Positions 25,788 to 34,759 of a stretch of 64,000 nt of DNA are shown here, piece after piece. The notes below the pieces were generated by a model, which was given only the letters and a program-made list of their open reading frames with translations, had not been told where the DNA came from and ran no database searches. A program made the translations under genes and the position numbers. This DNA is from Achromobacter spanius (GTDB lineage: Bacteria; Pseudomonadota; Gammaproteobacteria; Burkholderiales; Burkholderiaceae_B), in the NCBI RefSeq assembly GCF_029637605.1, contig NZ_CP121261.1:1612001-1676000 (forward strand), in the 5' to 3' direction. Position 1 is the first letter of the stretch. Each line of letters opens with the position of its first letter.

Positions 25788-26984
25788 ATGGACTTGGAAT
25801 TCACCCCCGAAGAAAACGCCTTCCGCGACGACGTGCGCGCCTTCCTGGCGGCCAAGCTGCCCCGGCGCCTTTCCGACAAGGTGGGCCTGGGCAAGCTGCT
25901 CACGAAAGACGACATGGTGGAATGGCACGCCATCCTGAACCAGCAAGGCTGGCTGGCCAGCCACTGGCCCGTGGAATACGGCGGCACCGGCTGGAGCGCC
26001 ACGCAAAAATTCATCTTCGATAACGAATGCGCGCTGGCCGCCGCGCCCCGCATCGTGCCCTTCGGCCTGAGCATGCTGGGGCCTGTGCTGATCAAGTACG
26101 GCAATGAAGCGCAGCGCCAGTACTGGCTGCCGCGCATTCTGGACGGCAGCGACTGGTGGTGCCAGGGCTATTCCGAACCCGGCGCGGGCTCCGACCTGGC
26201 TTCGGTCAAGACCACTGCCGTGCGCGACGGCGACCACTACATCGTCAACGGGCAAAAAACCTGGACCACGCTGGGCCAGTACGCCAACATGATTTTCTGC
26301 CTGGTGCGCACCTCGCAGGAAGGCCGGCGCCAGGAAGGCATCAGCTTCCTGCTCATCGACATGAACAGCCCGGGCATTGAAGTGCGCCCCATCATCACGC
26401 TGGACGGGGAACACGAAGTCAACGAAGTGTTCTTTTCCGATGTGCGCGTGCCCGTCGACAATCTGGTGGGCGAAGAAAACCGGGGCTGGACCTGCGCCAA
26501 ATACCTGCTGACCTACGAACGCACCAACATTGCCGGCGTGGGCCAATCCACCGCCGCGCTGGAACGCCTGAAAGCGGTGGCCGCCAAGCAGAAAAAGAAC
26601 GGCCGCCCCCTGGCCGAAGACCCCGACTTTGCCGCCCGCCTGGCGCGCGTGGAAATTGAACTGGCCAATATGCGCACCACCAACCTGCGCGTGGTCGCGG
26701 CGGTGGCGGGCGGCGGCGCCCCCGGCGCCGAAAGCTCGATGCTGAAGATACGCGGCACACAGATCCGCCAGGAAATCACGGCATTGAACCGCCGCGCCAT
26801 GGGTCCGTACGCGCGCCCCTTCGTACCCGAAGCGCTGCACGACGGCTACGACGCAGCGCCCATCGGCCCCGAAGGCGCTGACAGCGCGGCGGCGCAGTAC
26901 TTCAACAACCGCAAGCTGTCGATCTTCGGCGGCTCCAATGAAATTCAGAAAAACATCATCTCGAAGATGATCTTGGGACTGTAA
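25788..26984 (+). CDS. Acyl-CoA dehydrogenase, PimC-like large subunit
   Basis: FAD-dependent alpha,beta-dehydrogenation of acyl-CoA, 398 residues. Typical features: N-terminal helical domain (MDLEFTPEENAFRDDVRAFL), the FAD/substrate strand region CQGYSEPGAGSDLAS (~residue 125) and the C-terminal IFGGSNEIQKNIISKMILGL. It is followed after 9 nt by a second, diverged acyl-CoA dehydrogenase. The adjacent pair is characteristic of heteromeric pimeloyl-CoA dehydrogenases (PimC/PimD), with this one as the larger subunit. Electron acceptor would be ETF, not encoded here. Confidence 0.88.
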   Translation: MDLEFTPEENAFRDDVRAFLAAKLPRRLSDKVGLGKLLTKDDMVEWHAILNQQGWLASHWPVEYGGTGWSATQKFIFDNECALAAAPRIVPFGLSMLGPVLIKYGNEAQRQYWLPRILDGSDWWCQGYSEPGAGSDLASVKTTAVRDGDHYIVNGQKTWTTLGQYANMIFCLVRTSQEGRRQEGISFLLIDMNSPGIEVRPIITLDGEHEVNEVFFSDVRVPVDNLVGEENRGWTCAKYLLTYERTNIAGVGQSTAALERLKAVAAKQKKNGRPLAEDPDFAARLARVEIELANMRTTNLRVVAAVAGGGAPGAESSMLKIRGTQIRQEITALNRRAMGPYARPFVPEALHDGYDAAPIGPEGADSAAAQYFNNRKLSIFGGSNEIQKNIISKMILGL

Positions 26985-26993
26985 GGGCCGGCC

Positions 26994-28127
26994 ATGAACT
27001 TTGAACACACCGAAGACCGGCGCATGCTGTCCGACATGCTGCGCCGATTTGTCAGCGAGCAGTACGACTTCGCCACCCGCGAACGCCACGCGCAATCGCC
27101 CCAGGGCTACAGCGTGGAATTCTGGCGCCGCTACGCCGAACTGGGTGCCATCGGCGCCTTGTTCACCGAGGCCGATGGCGGCCTGGGCGGCGCGGGCTTT
27201 GATATCTCGGTCGTCTTCGAGGCGCTGGGACGTGGCCTGGTCGTGGAACCCTTTCTAGACGCCTTGATGGTGGGCAGCGCCATCGCCTCCGCGGGCACGC
27301 CCGCGCAGCGCGAAGCTGTGGATGGCCTGATCGCGGGTTCCATCACCGCAGCGCTGGCCCAGGCCGAACCCGATTCCGGCTATGAGCTGGCACGGGTCAG
27401 CACGCGCGCCGAACCGTCGGGCGACGGCTGGGTGCTCAACGGCGCCAAGGCCGTCGTCACGGCGGGCGAACACGCGGACCTGTTCCTGGTGTCGGCGCGC
27501 ACGTCCGGTGCGGAAGATGACGAAGCCGGCATCAGCCTGTTCCTGGTCAGCGCCGGCACGCCGGGCCTGGCGGTGCGCGGCTACGGGCTGATCGACGGCG
27601 GACGCGCCGCCGAAGTCACGCTGACCGACGTCAAGCTGGGGCCCGACGCCCTGCTGGGCGAGGCCGGCGCGGGCTACCCGCTGCTGGAACGCGCCACCGG
27701 GCGCGGCATTCTGGCGCTGTGCGCCGAAGCCGTGGGCGCGATGGACTGCGCCCGCGACGCCACCCTGGAATACCTGCGCACGCGCCGCCAGTTCGGCACG
27801 CCCATCGGCAGCTTCCAGGCCTTGCAGCACCGCATGGCTGATGTGCTGCTGGAAATTGAACAGGCGCGCTCGGCCGTCATCAACGCCGCCGCCGCGCTGG
27901 ACCACCCCGACCGCGTCACCCGCGAACGCGCCTTGTCCGCCGCCAAGTTCACCATCGGCCGCATCGGCACGCTGGTGGCCGAGGAAAGCATCCAGTTGCA
28001 CGGCGGCATCGGCATGACCTGGGAACTGCCGCTGGCGCACTACGCCAAGCGCCTCGTCATGATCGACCACCAACTGGGCGACGAAGACCATCACCTGCGC
28101 CGCTACATCGCGCTGGCGCAGGCGTGA
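26994..28127 (+). CDS. Acyl-CoA dehydrogenase, PimD-like small subunit
   Basis: A 377-residue acyl-CoA dehydrogenase family protein: N-terminal MNFEHTEDRRMLSDMLRRFV, a central AQAEPDSGYELARVSTRAEP where the partner has the full FAD-contact motif, and C-terminal IQLHGGIGMTWELPLAHYAKRL. The C-terminal stretch resembles the flavin- and CoA-contact region of active subunits. It lies 9 nt after the large-subunit gene and overlaps a possible GTG of the ligase gene. Likely forms a heteromer with the preceding product. Assignment as the small subunit follows gene order and size, not biochemical evidence. Confidence 0.86.
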   Translation: MNFEHTEDRRMLSDMLRRFVSEQYDFATRERHAQSPQGYSVEFWRRYAELGAIGALFTEADGGLGGAGFDISVVFEALGRGLVVEPFLDALMVGSAIASAGTPAQREAVDGLIAGSITAALAQAEPDSGYELARVSTRAEPSGDGWVLNGAKAVVTAGEHADLFLVSARTSGAEDDEAGISLFLVSAGTPGLAVRGYGLIDGGRAAEVTLTDVKLGPDALLGEAGAGYPLLERATGRGILALCAEAVGAMDCARDATLEYLRTRRQFGTPIGSFQALQHRMADVLLEIEQARSAVINAAAALDHPDRVTRERALSAAKFTIGRIGTLVAEESIQLHGGIGMTWELPLAHYAKRLVMIDHQLGDEDHHLRRYIALAQA

Positions 28128-28144
28128 ACGGAGGCAAGCCCGAC

Positions 28145-30088
28145 ATGACGCAGGCCCACGCCGCCCAGCCGCTGTTGCCACCGATTTCGCCCCCGTTCTC
28201 GGCGCCGTTCCCCGTGCGCAGCGCCGCGGACGTGCAGCGTCTGCAAGCCCGCCCGTTGGCCGAAACGCTGACGGTACAAAGCACCTACGAGATCTTCCGC
28301 AATTCGGCCGCGGCCTTTGGCGACAAGACCGCGCTGACCTTCCTGCGCTCGGCGGACCCCGATGATGAGGCCATCCGCTGGAGCTATCGCGAACTGCTGG
28401 CCGGCATCCACCAGACAGCCAACCTGCTGCACGACCTGGGCGTGCGCGCGAACGACGCCGTGGCCGTGATGCTGCCCGGTTGCCTGGAATACCACCTGGC
28501 GCTGTGGGGCGGCGAGGCGGCCGGCATTGTCCAGCCGCTGAACCCGCTGCTGACGGAAGACAAGCTGGCCTCGCTGATGACGACCGCGCGCGCCAAGGTG
28601 CTGATCGCCTATGGCGCCGACGCCGATTGCGAAATGTGGTCGAAGGCGCTGCGGCTGCGCGAGCGCGTGCCGACCCTGCAAACCCTGCTGCGCGTGGCGC
28701 CGCACACCGAGCCGCTGTCGGACCGCCCCGCCCTGCCCGACTACGCGCTGGACTTCAACGCCAACCGCTCGGCGCAACCCGCCGACCGCCTGCTCAGCGA
28801 ACGGATCATCCGCGCCAGCGACGTGGCGGCGTATTTCCACACGGGCGGCACCACGGGCGCGCCCAAGCTGGCCATCCACACCCACGCCAATCAGGTCTTT
28901 ACCGCCTGGGCGGCCGTGCAGTTGCAGAACGCGGGACCGACGGACGTGGTCATCAACGGCTATCCGCTATTCCACGTGGCGGGCGTGTTGCCGGCCTCGC
29001 TGGCGGCTTTGTCGGCCGGCGTGGAAACCGTCATTCCCACCACCATGCTGCTGCGCAACCGCGACGTGCTGCGCAACTACTGGCGCCTGGTCGAAAAGCA
29101 TCGCGCGACCTCGCTGCAAGGCGTGCCGACCATTCTGGCGGCGCTGGCCGACGTGCCGCTGGCGGGCGCCGATATCTCGTCGCTGCGCTACTGCCGCACC
29201 GGCGCCGCGCCGCTGCCCGCCGAACTGGCCGCGCGCTTCAAGCGGCTGTTCGGCCTGCAAGTGAATGAAAGCCTGGGCATGACGGAGATGGCCGGCATCT
29301 CTTCCATCACGCCCCCGGGTTCGGTGTTTCCCGTCAACTGCGTGGGCTACCCGCTGCCCTATGTGCAGGTACGCATCGTTGGCCTGGACATTCCCGCCGG
29401 GCAAGCCGCGAAGGACTTGCCACCGGGCAAGCCCGGCATGGTGCTGTTCAAGGCGCCCAATGTGATCCCCGGTTTTCTGGACCCCGCCGACACCGCCCGC
29501 GCCTTCACGGAAGACGGCTGGCTGATCAGTGGCGACGTAGGCTTCATGGATGCCGAAGGCCGGCTGCATTTGCAAGGCCGCGCCAAGGACTTGATTATCC
29601 GCAGCGGCCACAACATCGATCCCAAGACCATCGAAGACGCGCTCGCCACGCACCCGGCTGTACACCTGTGCGCCGCCGTCGGCGCGCCGGACGCCTATGC
29701 CGGCGAGCTGCCGGTGGCCTTCGTCACGCTGATGGAAGGCGCGCAGGCCACGGAAGCCGAACTCGTTGCCTACGCGGCCGCGCACGTGGATGAAGGCCCG
29801 GCGCGCCCCAAGCGCGTCATCGTGCTGGACGCCATGCCCATGACCAACGTGGGCAAGATCTACAAACCTGATTTGCGCCATCTGGCCACTGCCGTATCGG
29901 TAGAGGCGGTGGTGGCGCGCACCCTGCAACAGGCCGGGCTAGCGGAAGACAGCAAGATCTTCCGCGTGCTGGCCGATGCACAACCGGATGTCGCTGTTGA
30001 AGCGGCATCCGGCGTATCCGCGCCGCTGAAGGAGCAGTTGCGCGAAGCCTTGGCGCGCTTGCCGGTCAAAGTCGTGTTGCGCGACTGA
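28145..30088 (+). CDS. Acyl-CoA synthetase (AMP-forming), PimA-like
   Basis: ATP-dependent CoA ligase of the ANL superfamily, 647 residues, activating the acid that enters the beta-oxidation operon. Seen: the phosphate-binding loop HTGGTTGAPKLA (~residue 238), the A5-like ESLGMTEMAGIS (~378), the hinge/adenylate-binding stretch DGWLISGDVGF and GRAKDLIIRSGHNI (~485), and the C-terminal catalytic lysine in TNVGKIYKPDL (~580). The ATG at 28145 has GGAGG upstream; the GTG at 28124 overlapping the preceding stop is possible. The C-terminus carries ~60 extra residues. Substrate (dicarboxylic, aromatic or fatty acid) is not determined. Confidence 0.9.
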   Translation: MTQAHAAQPLLPPISPPFSAPFPVRSAADVQRLQARPLAETLTVQSTYEIFRNSAAAFGDKTALTFLRSADPDDEAIRWSYRELLAGIHQTANLLHDLGVRANDAVAVMLPGCLEYHLALWGGEAAGIVQPLNPLLTEDKLASLMTTARAKVLIAYGADADCEMWSKALRLRERVPTLQTLLRVAPHTEPLSDRPALPDYALDFNANRSAQPADRLLSERIIRASDVAAYFHTGGTTGAPKLAIHTHANQVFTAWAAVQLQNAGPTDVVINGYPLFHVAGVLPASLAALSAGVETVIPTTMLLRNRDVLRNYWRLVEKHRATSLQGVPTILAALADVPLAGADISSLRYCRTGAAPLPAELAARFKRLFGLQVNESLGMTEMAGISSITPPGSVFPVNCVGYPLPYVQVRIVGLDIPAGQAAKDLPPGKPGMVLFKAPNVIPGFLDPADTARAFTEDGWLISGDVGFMDAEGRLHLQGRAKDLIIRSGHNIDPKTIEDALATHPAVHLCAAVGAPDAYAGELPVAFVTLMEGAQATEAELVAYAAAHVDEGPARPKRVIVLDAMPMTNVGKIYKPDLRHLATAVSVEAVVARTLQQAGLAEDSKIFRVLADAQPDVAVEAASGVSAPLKEQLREALARLPVKVVLRD

Positions 30089-30151
30089 ACCGGAACGCGT
30101 CCTCCCATCACCACACACCACAACAAACCACAACACCACTGGAGACAACCC

Positions 30152-31138
30152 ATGCTGAAGATGCCCAAGCGCCGCGCCTGCCTGGCCGCACTACTGCTTG
30201 CCACCACCGGCGCCGCCTTGCCGCTGGCCGCCAGCGCGCAAACCGACTTTCCCACCAAGCCCATTACGCTGATCGTGCCCTTCCCGGCGGGCGGCTCCAC
30301 CGACCGCCACCTGCGCATCGTGGCGCAGGACGCCTCCAAATACCTGGGTCAGCAGGTCATCGTGGAAAACCGGCCTGGCGCGGGCGGCACCCTGGGTCCG
30401 GCCACCATGGCCCGCACCGCCAAGCCCGACGGCTACACCATCAGCCTGTACACGCTGGCCATGTTGCGCATGCCCTACATGCAGAAAAGCAGCTGGGATC
30501 CCATCAACGATTTCAGCTTCATCATCGGGTTGTCGGGCTACACCTTCGGCTTCACCGTGCGCTCGGATTCGCCGTACAAGACGTTCAACGAATACATCGA
30601 GGCCGCGCGCAAGGCGCCGGGCACCATCGACTACGGCTCCACCGGCGTGGGCTCGTCGCCGCACCTGCTGATTGAAGAAATCGCCATCAACGCCAAGGTC
30701 AAGCTGAACCACGTGCCGTTCAAGGGCAACGCCGACATGCAGCAGGCGCTGCTGGGCGGCCACGTCATGGCGCAAAGCGATGCCACCGGCTGGGACCAGT
30801 TCGTGGACTCGGGCAAGATGCGCCTCTTGGTCACCTTCGGCGAAAAGCGCACCACGCGCTGGCCCGACGTGCCCACCGCGCAAGAGCTCGGCTACAAGGT
30901 GGTGTCGACCTCGCCGTATGGCCTGGCCGGCCCCAAGGGCATGGACCCCGCCGTCGTGAAAACGCTGCATGACGCCTTCAAGAAAGCGCTGTTCGACAAG
31001 GCCAGCATGGACGTCATGAAGCAACTGAACCAGGAACCCGCGTACCGCAACAGCGCGGACTACAAGGCCTGGGCGCAAGCCACTTTCGTGAAGGAGAAGG
31101 ACCTGATCGAGTATCTGGGGCTGATGGCAAAGGACTGA
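30152..31138 (+). CDS. Bug-family tripartite tricarboxylate transporter receptor
   Basis: A 328-residue periplasmic binding protein of the Bug (TctC-like) family, expanded in Bordetella and relatives. A signal peptide (~residues 1-29, ending ASAQ) precedes the hallmark FPTKPITLIVPFPAGGSTD, and VIVENRPGAGGTLGP follows at ~70. A good GGAGA ribosome site lies before ATG 30152. It is 63 nt after the ligase gene, so it may share the operon. No TctA/TctB membrane proteins are near, as is usual for these orphan receptors. A ligand related to the beta-oxidised acid is a reasonable guess. Confidence 0.93.
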   Translation: MLKMPKRRACLAALLLATTGAALPLAASAQTDFPTKPITLIVPFPAGGSTDRHLRIVAQDASKYLGQQVIVENRPGAGGTLGPATMARTAKPDGYTISLYTLAMLRMPYMQKSSWDPINDFSFIIGLSGYTFGFTVRSDSPYKTFNEYIEAARKAPGTIDYGSTGVGSSPHLLIEEIAINAKVKLNHVPFKGNADMQQALLGGHVMAQSDATGWDQFVDSGKMRLLVTFGEKRTTRWPDVPTAQELGYKVVSTSPYGLAGPKGMDPAVVKTLHDAFKKALFDKASMDVMKQLNQEPAYRNSADYKAWAQATFVKEKDLIEYLGLMAKD

Positions 31139-31171
31139 CCCGAGGCCAGGTTAGCGCCCTGATACAGGGCC

Positions 31172-31257
31172 TCAAAAAGCCGGACGGACCGGCAGATATT
31201 CTTTGCACGCTACGTTTGTATGCAAAAAATGTCTGCCTTTCCTGTCCGGCTTTTTGA
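31172..31257. repeat. 14-bp perfect inverted repeat with 58-nt spacer, before the GntR gene
   Basis: tcaaaaagccggac (31172-31185) and gtccggctttttga (31244-31257) are exact inverse complements. The second arm ends in a T5 run. Read on the plus strand, this could be a long-loop terminator after the Bug gene. A competing hairpin (gccgg/ccggc) lies at the first arm, and another (gccctg/cagggc) at 31156-31170. Confidence 0.5.
31202..31227. promoter_or_regulatory. Possible GntR operator
   Basis: tttgca (31202-31207) and tgcaaa (31221-31226) form an inverted repeat, and the right half also contains the near-palindrome ttgtatgcaa, similar to FCD-type GntR sites. It lies within the spacer of the larger inverted repeat, 80 nt before the regulator gene. 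Confidence 0.3.
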
Positions 31258-31307
31258 TAGACTGGCTGCCCGATGGTTTTCCCCTCCGGCCGCCGCAGCC
31301 GCGCCCC

Positions 31308-31994
31308 ATGACTCAGGAAGTTCCGCTAGACCCCAGCGCCGACGATATTGCCCGCGAAGTGTCCGCCGCCATCGTGGCGCACAAACTTCCGCCTGGCACC
31401 CGGCTGCGCGAAGAGGCGCTGGCGCGGGTCTACAAGGTCAGCCGCACCAAGATCCGCGCGGCGCTGCTGATGCTGTCCAAGGACAAGCTGATCAACATCG
31501 TTCCCGACAAGGGCGCGTTTGTCAGCAAGCCGGACGCCAACGAGGCGCGCGAAGTCTACGCCGTGCGCCGCATCCTGGAAGCCGCGCTGGCCAAGGAATT
31601 CGTGGCGCGCGCCACCGCCGCCGACTACCGCCGCATTGATGCCCATCTGGCCGAGGAACGGCTGGCCGTGCAAGCCGGCGACGTGCAAAAGCGCAATTAT
31701 CTGCTGGGGCATTTCCACATTCTGCTGGCCGAAGCCGTGGGCAATTCGGTGCTGACGGGCATGCTGCGCGAACTCTCGGCCCGCAGCGCCGTGATCACCG
31801 TGCTGTACCAAAGCTCGCACGACGCCAGTTGTTCGTCGCAAGAGCACCACGCTTTCATCGAGGCCGCGCGCGCGGGCGATACCGAACGCGCCTGCGCGCT
31901 GATGGATGAACACCTGGAACACGTGCAAACCGCGCTGAATTTCACCGACGACAGCGCGGGCGGCGGGGACTTGGTCACAGCGCTGCTTAGCTGA
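31308..31994 (+). CDS. GntR-family (FCD) transcriptional regulator
   Basis: A 228-residue regulator: winged helix at residues ~10-75 (DDIAREVSAAIVAHKLPPGTRLREEALARVYKVSRTKIRAALLML) and an all-helical FCD ligand domain to the end, with candidate metal-site residues in RRIDAHLAEE, GHFHILLAEAVGNS and EHHAFIEAARAGD. ATG 31308 gives the canonical start; the frame continues upstream to 31203 without family character. No strong Shine-Dalgarno is seen at this start, so it is not certain. It follows the pim-like operon and Bug gene, suggesting control of this catabolic locus. Confidence 0.87.
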   Translation: MTQEVPLDPSADDIAREVSAAIVAHKLPPGTRLREEALARVYKVSRTKIRAALLMLSKDKLINIVPDKGAFVSKPDANEAREVYAVRRILEAALAKEFVARATAADYRRIDAHLAEERLAVQAGDVQKRNYLLGHFHILLAEAVGNSVLTGMLRELSARSAVITVLYQSSHDASCSSQEHHAFIEAARAGDTERACALMDEHLEHVQTALNFTDDSAGGGDLVTALLS

Positions 31995-32035
31995 GCTGGC
32001 TGAGCCAACGACCCGGCAGTGGCCAAGCGCCCCGG

Positions 32036-32131
32036 CCCGCGTTCGTCTTAGCCCGCGTTCGCCTCACCCCGCGTTCGCCTTAGCCCGCGTTCGCCTCACC
32101 CCGCGTTCGCCTTAGCCCGCGTTCGCCTCAC
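32036..32131. repeat. Tandem repeat: three copies of a 32-bp unit (six 16-mers)
   Basis: Alternating 16-mers cccgcgttcgccttag and cccgcgttcgcctcac run without a gap for 96 bp, with one substitution in the first copy. The last unit runs into the end of the convergent lysR gene, whose TGA stop (32128-32130) lies inside it. Confidence 0.92.
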
Positions 32132-33009
32132 CCCGCCTTCGTCCCGCCCAGCATCTGCTCCATGCGCTGCTGCAACCACAGCTCGGTCGCGCTCAGCGAC
32201 GCGCCTTGCAGCCACAACGTACGCACTGACAACATCGGCAAGGACAAGCCGGTACACGGCACCCGAGTCAGCGTTCGGCGAAAGCTCTCGTATTCGGCGA
32301 TGTTCAGCGGCAGGATCGCCCAGCCCAGTTCGTCCGCCACCATGCCGGCAATGCTGTAGAAGCTGTCCGTGCGCCAGACGGTGGGGCTCAGCACCACCTC
32401 TTCCACGCCTTCCATCTGCATGACCAGTTGCCGGTAGCGCGCCAGGTCACTGCGCGTGACCTCGGCCAACGCAGCCAGCGGATGGCCCGACGCCACGAAC
32501 ACCGCCTGCGCCACATGGCCCAGGTAACGGTGTGCGAAGGCGCTGCCGGGGTCGCCCCGGTCAAAGTGGAACGCGATGCTGGCGCGACCCTGCTGCACGT
32601 AATCGGCCACCTCGGTCGCGGTACCGTTCAACTGCGTGAGTTCCAGGGCGGGAAAGCGGTCGGCCACTTCCACCATCAACGCGCCCAGCACCTGATACGG
32701 CAGCGCCTCGTCCAGCGCGATCGACAGCCGCGCATCCTGCCCCGCCGCGAAAGACAAGGCCCGCTGGTCCAGCCCGCCCGCCTGCCGCAGCAGTTCACGC
32801 GCTTCTTGCAGCATGACTTCGCCGGCGGGCGTCAGCGTGGCGTTGCGCCGCGAGCGGTCGAACAATTCCACGCCCAGGTCGGCCTCCAACAGGCCCACCG
32901 AGGTACTGACGGCGGACTGCGCGCGGCCTAGCGCACGCGCCGCGGCAGAAAACGAACCGGCATCCGCCGCCGCGACGAAATGCCGAAGCTGATCCAAGGT
33001 CCATTGCAT
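32128..33009 (-). CDS. LysR-type regulator, divergent to DHA2 efflux gene
   Basis: A 293-residue LysR protein: N-terminal winged helix (MQWTLDQLRHFVAAADAGSFSAAARALGRAQSAVSTSVGLLEADLGVELFDRSRRN) and an effector-binding domain. ATG 33009 has AGGAGG 8 nt upstream. Divergent from an MFS gene across 139 bp that includes a LysR-like palindrome at 33026-33042, so it probably regulates that pump and itself. Its 3' end lies inside a tandem repeat, so C-terminal length could vary between strains. Confidence 0.92.
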   Translation of the reverse strand: MQWTLDQLRHFVAAADAGSFSAAARALGRAQSAVSTSVGLLEADLGVELFDRSRRNATLTPAGEVMLQEARELLRQAGGLDQRALSFAAGQDARLSIALDEALPYQVLGALMVEVADRFPALELTQLNGTATEVADYVQQGRASIAFHFDRGDPGSAFAHRYLGHVAQAVFVASGHPLAALAEVTRSDLARYRQLVMQMEGVEEVVLSPTVWRTDSFYSIAGMVADELGWAILPLNIAEYESFRRTLTRVPCTGLSLPMLSVRTLWLQGASLSATELWLQQRMEQMLGGTKAG

Positions 33010-33025
33010 GGCGCCCTCCTTAATT

Positions 33026-33042
33026 CATCTATTTTATAGATG
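33026..33042. promoter_or_regulatory. Palindrome in the lysR-MFS gap, candidate operator
   Basis: catctat (33026-33032) and atagatg (33036-33042) are perfect 7-bp arms with a 3-nt spacer, in an AT-rich stretch 16 nt upstream of the lysR start. It fits the ATC-N9-GAT shape of a LysR site. Confidence 0.55.
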
Positions 33043-33148
33043 GAATCAAACTTTTTACGGCAAATAAACAGATACATAATGCCGGCCTTGCACTCGTAGC
33101 GCCGCCGAAACCGCGCGGCCGGGTGTGGATACAAACAGGAGTAGAACT

Positions 33149-34669
33149 ATGCAGCGGACTCATTCGAACGCTGTCGCCACGGCCGACCCGCGCCGTTGGC
33201 TGGTGCTGGGCATTGTGTCCATTGCCTTGTTGTTGATCGTGGTGGACATGACGGTGCTGTACACCGCCCTGCCCCGGCTCACGCATGAGCTGGGCGTCAC
33301 CGCGTCTGAAAAATTGTGGATCGTGAACGTTTACGGCCTGGTCGTGTCGGGCCTGTTGCTGGGCATGGGCACGCTGGGCGACCGGCTGGGCCACAAGCGC
33401 CTGTTCATGATGGGGCTGGTCGTCTTTGGCGTGGCCTCGCTGGCCGCCGCCTATTCGCCGGGCGCGGCGTCCTTGATTGCGGCCCGTGTGCTGCTGGCGG
33501 TGGGCGCGGCCATGATGATGCCGGCCACCCTGTCCATCATCCGCCTGACTTTCGCCCAGGAACGCGAACGCGCCGTGGCCATCGGCATCTGGGCGTCGGT
33601 GGCGTCCGGCGGCGCGGCGCTGGGGCCGGTGGTGGGCGGCGTGCTGCTGGAGCATTTCTGGTGGGGCTCGGTGTTCCTGATCAACGTGCCCATCGTGCTG
33701 CTTGCGCTGCCGCTGGCCTGGCGTTGCATCCCCGCCAGCCGCCCCGCCGCCGCCCGCCCCTGGGACCTGTTGGGCTCCTTGCAGGTCATGGCGGGCTTGA
33801 TCCTGTGCGCCTATGCGTTGAAAGAACTGGGCCGCGCCACTACCTCGTGGTCGCATGCCGCATTAGCTTGCGCGGCCGGGGTCACCATCCTGACCTTGTT
33901 CGTGCGCCGCCAGCGTCGCCGCCCGTATCCGCTGATCGACTTCGCCATCTTCCGCAACGCCACTTTCAGTTCGGGCGTGGCGGCCGCTCTTTTCGCGGGT
34001 GCGGCGCTGCTGGGGTTGGAACTGGTGTTCAGCCAGCGCCTGCAATTGGTGCTGGGCATGTCGCCGATTCAGGCCGCGTTGTTCATCCTGCCGCTGCCGC
34101 TTGCCGCCTTCGTGGCGGGGCCGCTGGCGGGCTGGCTGTTGGCCTATATGCGTGGCCCGCGCCTGATGTTCCTGGCGCTGGCCGTGTCAGCCGCGGGCAT
34201 GGGCGCTTACCTGCTGTGCTATGACGGCGCCATCTTGCCGCAGATGCTCAGCCTGAGCGTGCTGGGCCTGGGCATCGGCGCAACCATGACGGCGGCGTCC
34301 AGCTCCATCATGCAAAGCGCCACGCCAGAACGCGCCGGCATGGCGGCGTCGATTGAAGAGGTGTCCTACGAATTGGGCGGCGCGCTGGGCGTGACGCTGA
34401 TGGGGTCCATTCTGTCGGGCGTTTATGCCAACACGCTGGACGTGCCCCCTGCTCTGGCCGCTGCGCCCGCGCTGCGTGACAGTCTGGATGAGGCGCTGAT
34501 CGTGGCGGAAGGCTTGCCGACAGACCTGGCGGCCACGCTGACGCACTTGGCCAAGACGGCGTTCGACACCGGCTATGCCGCCGTGATCGCCACCGCCACC
34601 GTCATGCTGCTGGCCACCGCCGCGTTCGTGCTGCTGAACCGCACGCGGCGGCAACCGGTTCCGGGCTAA
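33149..34669 (+). CDS. DHA2-family MFS efflux transporter (14 TM)
   Basis: A 506-residue major facilitator protein with about 14 helices. Key motifs: membrane-embedded Asp in LLIVVDMTVLYTALP (~residue 33, motif D1 of DHA2), motif A in GTLGDRLGHKRLF (~80) and the antiporter motif C region ASGGAALGPVVGG (~155). These fit a proton-driven drug or biocide exporter of the SmvA/QacA type. ATG 33149 has AGGAG at good spacing. Divergent LysR control is likely. Confidence 0.9.
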   Translation: MQRTHSNAVATADPRRWLVLGIVSIALLLIVVDMTVLYTALPRLTHELGVTASEKLWIVNVYGLVVSGLLLGMGTLGDRLGHKRLFMMGLVVFGVASLAAAYSPGAASLIAARVLLAVGAAMMMPATLSIIRLTFAQERERAVAIGIWASVASGGAALGPVVGGVLLEHFWWGSVFLINVPIVLLALPLAWRCIPASRPAAARPWDLLGSLQVMAGLILCAYALKELGRATTSWSHAALACAAGVTILTLFVRRQRRRPYPLIDFAIFRNATFSSGVAAALFAGAALLGLELVFSQRLQLVLGMSPIQAALFILPLPLAAFVAGPLAGWLLAYMRGPRLMFLALAVSAAGMGAYLLCYDGAILPQMLSLSVLGLGIGATMTAASSSIMQSATPERAGMAASIEEVSYELGGALGVTLMGSILSGVYANTLDVPPALAAAPALRDSLDEALIVAEGLPTDLAATLTHLAKTAFDTGYAAVIATATVMLLATAAFVLLNRTRRQPVPG

Positions 34670-34759
34670 GCCAGGTTCCAAGACGGGGGCTACGCCGAGG
34701 GGCTAAGCCGGGCTTTGTGCCGAGGCGCTAGGCCGGCCCAGCGCCCCCGTCAGCGACCG

